Program-made: the position numbers and the translations under genes
In this document: positions 26,589 to 31,364 of the stretch, piece by piece
Position numbering within the stretch: the stretch's first letter is position 1
Layout: every line of letters begins with the position of its first letter
Notes under the pieces: model-generated
What the model saw: only the letters and a program-made list of their open reading frames with translations
What the model was told of the DNA's origin: nothing
Databases searched by the model: none
NCBI GenBank assembly: GCA_044220535.1
Contig: JBGAQU010000023.1
Span: 1-31,364 of the forward strand
DNA from: JBDHTS01 sp044220535
Lineage (GTDB): Bacteria; Pseudomonadota; Alphaproteobacteria; Micavibrionales; Micavibrionaceae
DNA: 31,364 bases
Reading direction: 5' to 3'

Positions 26589-26658
26589 TGTAACCCCACT
26601 TTGAAAACGCTGATGGCAATAAGCAAAAAGCCCCAATAGTGATTTTGGTTAGCGTCAT

Positions 26659-26687
26659 TAAATATGAAAATAATTAGTTTTTGTCAA
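26659..26687 (-). promoter_or_regulatory. Promoter of the accessory block downstream of rplA
   Basis: A perfect TTGACA (26682-26687, minus) and TATTTA (26659-26664) are spaced by 17 bases in AT-rich DNA. The -35 starts one base after the T-run of the rplA terminator, the same junction as at 11520. Confidence 0.7.
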
Positions 26688-26688
26688 T

Positions 26689-26716
26689 AAAAAACCCCGC
26701 CGAAGCGGGGTTTTTT
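26689..26716 (-). terminator. Intrinsic terminator of rplK-rplA
   Basis: AAAAAACCCCGC and GCGGGGTTTTTT form a perfect 12-pair stem with a CGAA loop, 17 bases after the rplA stop. Being symmetrical, it can act in both directions. Confidence 0.9.
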
Positions 26717-26733
26717 AAAATTTAGGGATCAGA

Positions 26734-27444
26734 TCAGGCCGCTTTTTGCGCCTGGCTGCCGAAATTCGACAGGTCCAGTTTCAGGCCCGGGCCCATGGTG
26801 GAGGATACGGACACTTTTTTCATGTACGTGCCTTTCGCACCGGCAGGGCGGACACGGATCAGTTCGTTGACCAGCGCCTTGATGTTTTCAGCCAGTTTCT
26901 TTTCGTCGAAGCTGGCCTTGCCAACGCCTGCATGCACGATACCGGCCTTTTCAGCGCGGTATTCGATGGCGCCGCCCTTGGCGGCCTCAACGGCCTTCTT
27001 GACGTCCATGGTGACGGTGCCGAGTTTCGGGTTCGGCATCAGGCCTTTCGGGCCCAGAACCTTACCGAGGCGGCCCATCAGGGGCATCATGTCCGGCGTC
27101 GCGATGCAGCGGTCGAAATCGATTTCGCCCTTCAGCACCTTGTCGGCCAGGTCGTCCGCGCCGACAATGTCGGCACCGGCGGCTTTGGCTTCGTCGGCCT
27201 TCTTGTCCTTCGCGAACACGGCAACGCGGAGCTTCGCGCCGGTGCCGTGCGGCAGTTCGATCATGCCGCGGACGGCCTGGTCGGCGTGGCGGGGATCGAC
27301 GCCCAGATTGATCGCGAGTTCGATGGTTTCATCGAATTTGCGGTCTTTCGCGGAGGCCTTGATGATTATCACGGCGTCTTCGACCGAGTAGGATTTCGTG
27401 CGGTCGATGCCTTCGTATGTTTTTGCGAGTTTCTTGCCAGTCAT
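26734..27444 (-). CDS. rplA: 50S ribosomal protein L1
   Basis: L1 forms the mobile stalk by the E site and in E. coli represses rplKA. The 236-aa product starts MTGKKLAKTYEGIDRTKSYS and has the hallmark segments ATPDMMPLMGRLGKVLGPKGLMPNPKLGTVT and the C-terminal KGTYMKKVSVSSTMGPGLKLD. Two bases separate it from rplK. It is followed by a strong terminator instead of reading on to rplJ. Confidence 0.98.
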   Translation of the reverse strand: MTGKKLAKTYEGIDRTKSYSVEDAVIIIKASAKDRKFDETIELAINLGVDPRHADQAVRGMIELPHGTGAKLRVAVFAKDKKADEAKAAGADIVGADDLADKVLKGEIDFDRCIATPDMMPLMGRLGKVLGPKGLMPNPKLGTVTMDVKKAVEAAKGGAIEYRAEKAGIVHAGVGKASFDEKKLAENIKALVNELIRVRPAGAKGTYMKKVSVSSTMGPGLKLDLSNFGSQAQKAA

Positions 27445-27446
27445 GA

Positions 27447-27878
27447 TCAGCCCTCCACCACGTCAAGGCCCATGGAACGCGCGGAACCGGCAATGATTTT
27501 CATCGCGGCTTCGATATCGTTGGCGTTCAGGTCTTCCATTTTCTCTTCCGCGATTTTGCGCACGGCGGATTTGGCAACGGTGCCACAGCTTTCGCGGCCG
27601 GGCGTCTTGGAACCGGATTTCAGCTTCGCCGCTTTTTTGAGCAGATAGCTGGCCGGGGGGGTTTTCATGATGAAGGTGTAGGACCGGTCTTCGTACACCG
27701 TGATGACGACCGGGATGGGCATCCCTTTTTCCATCTTTTCGGTTTTCGCGTTGAAGTCCTTACAGAACATCATAATGTTGACGCCCTGCTGGCCCAGTGC
27801 CGGACCAATCGGGGGTGACGGGTTTGCGGACCCCGCCGGGACCGCCAGCTTGATATAGCCGGAAATCTTCTTTGCCAT
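27447..27878 (-). CDS. rplK: 50S ribosomal protein L11
   Basis: L11 binds the GTPase-associated centre of 23S rRNA and is needed for RelA activation in many bacteria. The family start MAKKISGYIKLAVPAG lies at 27878; an in-frame ATG at 27944 would add 22 non-conserved residues. ACGGAG lies nine bases upstream. The 143-aa product has PSPPIGPALGQQGVNIMMFCKDFNAKT and the C-terminal rRNA-binding part (GRESCGTVAKSAVRKIAEEK). Normally it follows nusG directly; here a 119-aa gene and two hairpins intervene. Confidence 0.98.
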   Translation of the reverse strand: MAKKISGYIKLAVPAGSANPSPPIGPALGQQGVNIMMFCKDFNAKTEKMEKGMPIPVVITVYEDRSYTFIMKTPPASYLLKKAAKLKSGSKTPGRESCGTVAKSAVRKIAEEKMEDLNANDIEAAMKIIAGSARSMGLDVVEG

Positions 27879-27961
27879 GGATATATACTCCGTAAGCGTT
27901 AACGGGCCGTGGTGCGGTTTTGGCTTTAACCTCCCACGAAACACTGTCCTTAAAACAGGAA

Positions 27962-27983
27962 CGGGCTGTTAAACCACAGCCCG
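27962..27983 (-). terminator. Hairpin between the 119-aa gene and rplK
   Basis: CGGGCTGT/ACAGCCCG form eight pairs with a six-base loop. On the minus strand it is followed by TTCCTGTTTTAAGG, a weak T-run, 30 bases past the 119-aa gene. It may be a terminator of that gene or a stem in the rplKA leader, where L1 control would act. Confidence 0.45.
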
Positions 27984-28012
27984 CCTGCTTATGCAAGGAA
28001 ATTTGGGGGTTT

Positions 28013-28372
28013 TTAGGCTGCAATCTCAAGCTTGGCCGGGCTTCTATAGCGATTGATATCCGGCTGGCACTGACGAAGATATTCCTCAGTCTCTTCCATT
28101 AAAGGCCGCCATTCCGGATTATGGGCCTTAGCATGGCCTTTGGCGGCATCAAAAAAGCGAGCATCAATCGATACGGTATTGTTTGTGTAAGGCACCCTAA
28201 ATTCAAGCTGCCGCTCATTTTTTTCAGGCCAAAAATGCAGGGAAGGTTGAGTTTGAGACGGGGAGAAATACCGGGTACCGTAATCATTCCGCCTGGACAG
28301 GACTTCAAACAATTCGGCTATGCCGACCAGCCGGCCCTTAATCTCCATAGCATCTTCTGTATATTTGGCCAT
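28013..28372 (-). CDS. Unknown 119-aa protein between nusG and rplK
   Basis: ATG at 28372 has GGGAG nine bases upstream. The product starts MAKYTEDAMEIKGRLVGIAE; the middle contains LHFWPEKNERQLEFRVPYTN and SIDARFFDAAKGHAKAHNPE, suggesting a beta-rich half followed by charged helices. There is no signal peptide, membrane segment or recognised motif. A promoter with an inverted repeat in its spacer lies just upstream, and hairpins lie on both sides, so this is a self-contained single-gene unit set into the normally continuous nusG-rplK junction. It looks less GC-rich than both neighbours. Confidence 0.7.
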   Translation of the reverse strand: MAKYTEDAMEIKGRLVGIAELFEVLSRRNDYGTRYFSPSQTQPSLHFWPEKNERQLEFRVPYTNNTVSIDARFFDAAKGHAKAHNPEWRPLMEETEEYLRQCQPDINRYRSPAKLEIAA

Positions 28373-28409
28373 TGTTCAATACTCCCTGTATGTTTTTTAT
28401 CGTTAATTT

Positions 28410-28439
28410 TTTATGGCACGGACATATATGTTCCGTCAA
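28410..28439 (-). promoter_or_regulatory. Promoter and possible operator of the 119-aa gene
   Basis: TTGACG (28434-28439) and CATAAA (28410-28415) are spaced by 18 bases on the minus strand. The spacer holds an imperfect inverted repeat at 28418-28436 (arms ACGGA/TCCGT around CATATATG, one unpaired base), the position where repressors often bind. Confidence 0.45.
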
Positions 28440-28490
28440 ATTCTTTTATACGTAATTTTATGTCGTTCAAAAATCGTTTCAGCATTTAAA

Positions 28491-28533
28491 TGCAATGAAG
28501 GCCTCATCTGTAAAAGATGAGGCCTTCATTGCA
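28491..28533 (-). terminator. Long hairpin after nusG
   Basis: Positions 28491-28509 and 28515-28533 are perfect reverse complements (19 pairs) with a five-base loop, 20 bases after the nusG stop. The T-run on the minus strand is short (TTTAAATG). It probably ends the secE-nusG unit, whereas in most bacteria transcription can continue into rplK. Confidence 0.7.
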
Positions 28534-28553
28534 TCTGAAGTAAATTGATTTCT

Positions 28554-29084
28554 TTAAACCTTCTCAACCTGCCCGTATTCCAGTTCCACCGGCGTGGCAC
28601 GGCCGAAGATGGAGACGGAGACTTTCAGGCGGCCTTTTTCCTCGTCGATTTCCTCGACCGTGCCGTTGAAGGAGGCGAACGGACCTTCCGCGACTTTGAC
28701 TTCCTCGCCGATATCGAACACGACGCTGCGGCGCGGGTTGTCGACGCCTTCCTTGATCTGTTTCATCAGGGCTTCGGCTTCTTTCTCGCTGATCGGCGAG
28801 GGGCGGTTGCCTGCCCCTAAGAAACCCGTGACTTTCGGGGTGTTCTTGACCAGGTGCCAGATTTCGTCGTTCAGGTCGAGGCGGGCCAGGACGTAGCCAG
28901 GGAAGAATTTGCGCTCGGAATTGATTTTCTGGCCGCGGCGCATTTCCACGACCTCCTCGGTCGGGACCATGATGTCCTCAACCCGGTCGCCGATGCCTTG
29001 TTTTTCGGCCTTTTCCTTGATGGTCTCGGCCACCTTGTTTTCGAAACCGGAGTAAACGTGCAGAACGTACCAGCGCATTGCCAT
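28554..29084 (-). CDS. nusG: Transcription termination/antitermination factor NusG
   Basis: NusG binds RNA polymerase through its NGN domain and Rho or S10 through its KOW domain. The 176-aa product starts MAMRWYVLHVYSGFENKVAE; GAAGGA lies nine bases before this ATG. The NGN domain holds FFPGYVLARLDLNDEIWHLV, then a linker, and the KOW domain near the end (GEEVKVAEGPFASFNGTVEEIDEEKGRLKV). It follows secE after 31 bases. Confidence 0.98.
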   Translation of the reverse strand: MAMRWYVLHVYSGFENKVAETIKEKAEKQGIGDRVEDIMVPTEEVVEMRRGQKINSERKFFPGYVLARLDLNDEIWHLVKNTPKVTGFLGAGNRPSPISEKEAEALMKQIKEGVDNPRRSVVFDIGEEVKVAEGPFASFNGTVEEIDEEKGRLKVSVSIFGRATPVELEYGQVEKV

Positions 29085-29115
29085 GATAAAAAATCCTTCT
29101 CCGTTGAACTGTTGA

Positions 29116-29334
29116 TCAGGCGCCGAGGCCCAGGATGAACTTCACAAGCAGGGCCATCACCTGGTCGGCGAAATACATGAACAGGGAGGCGAAGAATACC
29201 ATCACAAACACCGCGATGGTGCCTGCCACGGTTTCCTTACGCGAAGGCCATGTCACCTTTTTAATCTCGGACTTTACCTGTTTCGCGAATTCGACTGGAT
29301 TGGCCATCTGTTGTGTAACCCTTTGTATATTCAT
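29116..29334 (-). CDS. secE: Preprotein translocase subunit SecE
   Basis: SecE is the essential clamp of the SecYEG channel. The 72-aa short form common in alphaproteobacteria has the amphipathic EFAKQVKSEIKKVTWPSRKE segment and one membrane helix (about residues 38-65, AVFVMVFFASLFMYFADQVM). ATG 29334 is chosen with GGAG seven bases upstream; the adjacent ATG 29337 is at four. An in-frame start at 29391 would add 19 non-conserved residues. No tRNA-Trp or second tuf is found upstream. Confidence 0.95.
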   Translation of the reverse strand: MNIQRVTQQMANPVEFAKQVKSEIKKVTWPSRKETVAGTIAVFVMVFFASLFMYFADQVMALLVKFILGLGA

Positions 29335-29468
29335 CATTTTTCTCCCAAAGGTTCGTGTCGCGGCGGCGTCTGCCGGAGGATACGAGGCCATATTAAGGGG
29401 GAATGATAAATGTCTTAGCGTAAAGTGGACGGAAATTCCAGTGAAAAATAAAGGCTACAAGATGAAAT

Positions 29469-29498
29469 GTAAGGGCCCCTGCAAACAGGGGCCCTTAC
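29469..29498. terminator. Strong hairpin between the heme protein gene and secE
   Basis: GTAAGGGCCCCTG and CAGGGGCCCTTAC form a perfect 13-pair stem with a CAAA loop, 32 bases past the stop of the upstream gene. There is no long T-run on the minus strand (ATTTCATCTT follows), so its efficiency is uncertain. The secE promoter should lie between it and 29340; I see no convincing -35/-10 pair. Confidence 0.7.
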
Positions 29499-29530
29499 CG
29501 TGATTTTTCCAATCCATCTTTAGAACGGTT

Positions 29531-31105
29531 CTAATGCGTAGGGCGACGCTCCAGGAACGCGCCCGGCATTGCATCTGCCTTGTCCTGCGCAATACGGATC
29601 GCCCTCTCAAGCCTGGCTTCGCCAGCAAGTGAATAATCTTCCCTGCCAAGCAGAGTGGCGACTTCCAACAGGCTGCTGTCCATCGATGACGCCATCAGTA
29701 TATCAGCAGGAGCTGTAGCAGGTGCCGAAGTCTTGATGAAGGCCGTAAGTGCGTTAAAACGATCCCTTAAGTTAATGTCAAGAAGTTGAGAAGTATTACC
29801 AAATTCATCAACATGGACGAAGCCAACCGATAGCGGCCAGAAGATTGCGCCAAGCCCGGAAGGATCCGTCGACGGGCCTACATCCGCAAAGCCAGAAAAT
29901 TCATGGCAACCGCCGCAGGATTGCGTGCCCTGCCTCCTGAGAATTTGATCCGCAGTGATCGGCCAGTTTAGGGAGGCTGTTGGAATAGCGCTTCCAATCC
30001 TGGTCCGGAGCGATGCCGATGCAATAGAAAATGGATCGTCCACACCCGAACTGGAAACTGAAGTAAACCCATTGAAACGCGAACTCGGGTTCGTTGCCAG
30101 TTTAAAGAACAGGGTAGTCTGATTTAGTTTTTTACCTGTCCGCTTGGCATTGAGATCCTGCGCAAGAAGGCTCGGGATCGCGTTGGCAATAAACTGGTTC
30201 TGGAAGTCGATACGGAGTTGCGCAATCGCCGAGGATTCGCCTGGAACCGGATCGCCGTATAATGTTGCCAGCACACTGTCCTTCACAGGATGCGGAACAA
30301 GGGCGACGTTCGTTGCCGTATTTCTGACGTTAAACTCGCGCAGTTGCCATTCCAGAGTCGGGGATTTGACAAACAAATTGGCGCGAACCTGCCCGTTCGG
30401 ATTGCCGTAGTTTCTGAAGTTCACAGCAGGACGGAAACCCTTTATGCCGGTGTAATAGATTTTTTCAAGCGAACGGGCCAGAGCCACACCGGACAATGTC
30501 TGTTGCGCATTCCACGCCTTGACCAGCGGCAGGCAGCCTTTGATGCCGATGGAAGGAGTGGGATTGGGAATCGCCGCCTCAAAAATAATCGTCATGCGAT
30601 CATCAAAGGCCGCGGGCGCTCCCATGGCATAAGTTATCCTGTATTCGCCACAGGTGGAGGCGTCCGCAGGGGCCAGGTCGAAACGATTGGTAAAGGCGAC
30701 CGGCTTCATGCCATGCGTGCTTGCGGGATTCAGCAAGTCCTTCGCTCTCAGCGCCGCTTCGCCGGAGCGCGCCAGCATTGGCATGGTTACGCCATTATTG
30801 ACAAAGCTGTTAAGCTTAAATGTATCGATATATGTCTGGACGGCCTTCTCGCGATTGGCCGCCGTGTTGGCCGCCGCGCCATCAGCGCTGGCAATAATTT
30901 GACCGATTGTACGGCTAAAAGACAGATCAACGCCCGAACCTTGCAGAATTGCCACATCATTGACGATGACGGCATTCGCCTGGCTGCTTGTAAGCTTGGG
31001 ACGGATGTTCGGCACAATCCCTGGCTGCGCCTGTGTCTGCAAGGGAAGAGATGATGAAAGAACGCTGGCCAGCGCGACCGCATTCATGACGTTAGATTTT
31101 TTCAT
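29531..31105 (-). CDS. Secreted protein with a single cytochrome c-type heme motif
   Basis: ATG at 31105 is chosen: AGAGGA lies upstream and the product then begins with a classic signal peptide (MKKSNVMNAVALASVLSSSL, cleavage likely after QTQA, residue 26). An in-frame ATG at 31156 would spoil it. The 524-aa protein has a conserved-looking block TNRFDLAPADASTCGEYRIT (residues 139-158) and one CxxCH (C397, C400, H401) followed by EFSGFADVG. Two other cysteines (152, 191) could form a disulfide. It is probably periplasmic and loaded with heme by the cytochrome c maturation system. I recall RFDL...CGEYR blocks in uncharacterised secreted proteins of other proteobacteria, but know no function. 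It is not part of the ribosomal cluster and lies between it and an insertion sequence. Confidence 0.75.
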   Translation of the reverse strand: MKKSNVMNAVALASVLSSSLPLQTQAQPGIVPNIRPKLTSSQANAVIVNDVAILQGSGVDLSFSRTIGQIIASADGAAANTAANREKAVQTYIDTFKLNSFVNNGVTMPMLARSGEAALRAKDLLNPASTHGMKPVAFTNRFDLAPADASTCGEYRITYAMGAPAAFDDRMTIIFEAAIPNPTPSIGIKGCLPLVKAWNAQQTLSGVALARSLEKIYYTGIKGFRPAVNFRNYGNPNGQVRANLFVKSPTLEWQLREFNVRNTATNVALVPHPVKDSVLATLYGDPVPGESSAIAQLRIDFQNQFIANAIPSLLAQDLNAKRTGKKLNQTTLFFKLATNPSSRFNGFTSVSSSGVDDPFSIASASLRTRIGSAIPTASLNWPITADQILRRQGTQSCGGCHEFSGFADVGPSTDPSGLGAIFWPLSVGFVHVDEFGNTSQLLDINLRDRFNALTAFIKTSAPATAPADILMASSMDSSLLEVATLLGREDYSLAGEARLERAIRIAQDKADAMPGAFLERRPTH

Positions 31106-31144
31106 TGATAGTCCTCTAAATATTAAGTTTCTGATTATGGAAGG

Positions 31145-31172
31145 CTTTAAATTCAAAACGGAGCGGTGTCAA
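31145..31172 (-). promoter_or_regulatory. Possible promoter of the heme protein gene
   Basis: A perfect TTGACA (31167-31172, minus) is followed by TTAAAG after 16 bases or TTTAAA after 15. The -10 match is modest. It lies between the insertion-sequence end and the gene. Confidence 0.4.
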
Positions 31173-31224
31173 GGGATGGCACAATGATTTTTTTCATATT
31201 AGAAAATCGTTATCTATTTATTTT

Positions 31225-31244
31225 GGGGCTGAAGTAGCTAAGCC
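31225..31244. repeat. Candidate terminal inverted repeat of the insertion sequence
   Basis: GGGGCTGAAGTAGCTAAGCC lies directly after the transposase stop, where IS1595-type elements end, and starts with G-rich bases typical of such termini. The matching left end is outside the window, so the border and any target duplication cannot be confirmed. Confidence 0.45.
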
Positions 31245-31364
31245 CTAATGCTTGTTTGATTTATACCAATGTTTTAATTGGGTTAGCAACTGTTGATGGG
31301 TGCCTCCATTGAAGCGCCACTCGCATTCCTTCAAAAACCAGTAGAAATTATCCTGTTTGATGCC
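31245..31364 (-). mobile_element. 3' end of an IS1595/ISXO2-like transposase gene
   Basis: The last 39 codons of a reading frame enter from the right edge and stop at 31245-31247 (TAG). The fragment DNFYWFLKECEWRFNGGTHQ then QLLTQLKHWYK resembles the C-terminus of ISXO2-like transposases (pattern LKECEFRFN...LL..L). The N-terminal and catalytic parts lie outside the window, so activity cannot be judged. It is oriented toward the heme protein gene. Confidence 0.7.

Noticed and set aside
27945..28012. Promoter TTGCAT-17-TTTAAC before rplK
   Set aside because: It overlaps the hairpin at 27962-27983 and both hexamers are poor; a promoter for rplKA is likely but not located.
29334..29530. Possible tRNA-Trp upstream of secE
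   Set aside because: No cloverleaf or CCA-type acceptor pattern was found; the only strong structure is the 13-pair hairpin.

Overview
The window is the ribosomal/RNA-polymerase supercluster of an alphaproteobacterium, almost entirely on the minus strand. Support for this is the gene order secE-nusG-rplK-rplA-rplJ-rplL-rpoB-rpoC-rpsL-rpsG-fusA-tuf-rpsJ-rplC-rplD-rplW-rplB-rpsS-rplV-rpsC-rplP-rpmC in one block and the alphaproteobacterial character of EF-G, EF-Tu, RpoB and RpoC. The genus cannot be named. The core genes are visibly GC-rich, which also produces very long antisense shadow frames. The sequence is a draft: 30 Ns interrupt rpoC and tuf carries a frameshifting deletion.

Layout, read in the direction of transcription (high to low coordinates). 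31364-31225: 3' end of an IS1595/ISXO2-like transposase. 31105-29531: secreted protein with one CxxCH heme motif. 29334-28554: secE-nusG, closed by a long hairpin. 28372-28013: unknown 119-aa gene with its own promoter. 27878-26734: rplK-rplA, closed by a strong terminator. 26588-22019: an accessory block (unknown 244-aa protein, GH1 beta-glucosidase, family-2-like glycosyltransferase, DMT-type membrane protein) that separates rplKA from rplJL. 21978-20764: rplJL with promoter, structured leader and terminator. 20721-11520: rpoB-rpoC with promoter and terminator, plus a 68-aa ORF between the two genes. 11518-10489: unknown two-gene cassette, one member resembling a phosphoribosyltransferase. 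10431-216: str and S10/spc genes, apparently one long transcription unit with a three-hairpin leader before rpsL.

The most unusual trait is that this otherwise textbook cluster is punctuated at many gene boundaries by unrecognised ORFs that look more AT-rich than the core genes. They lie at rpmC/downstream, rplB/rpsS, rpsG/fusA, rpsL/rpsG, rpoB/rpoC, rpoC/rpsL (two) and nusG/rplK; the four-gene accessory block between rplA and rplJ is a larger example. The short ones (64-77 aa) have no promoter or terminator, sit 1 nt overlapping to 11 nt from the upstream stop, and often take their ribosome-binding site from the upstream gene's last codons. The larger ones carry their own promoters. Two start with the same junction: an intrinsic terminator, one nucleotide, then TTGACA. 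This looks like a lineage-specific layer of genes wired to ribosome and RNA-polymerase expression, and it is the best candidate here for an undescribed system.

Other notable points: RpoB has a Lys/Ala-rich N-terminal extension of about 65 residues, and L29 has a similar C-terminal tail. The 30-N gap in rpoC appears to hide no bases. The only tuf copy in view lacks about 37 nt. The rpsL and rplJ leaders are strongly structured. A CACAGAG-type dispersed repeat sits between rpsJ and rplC.
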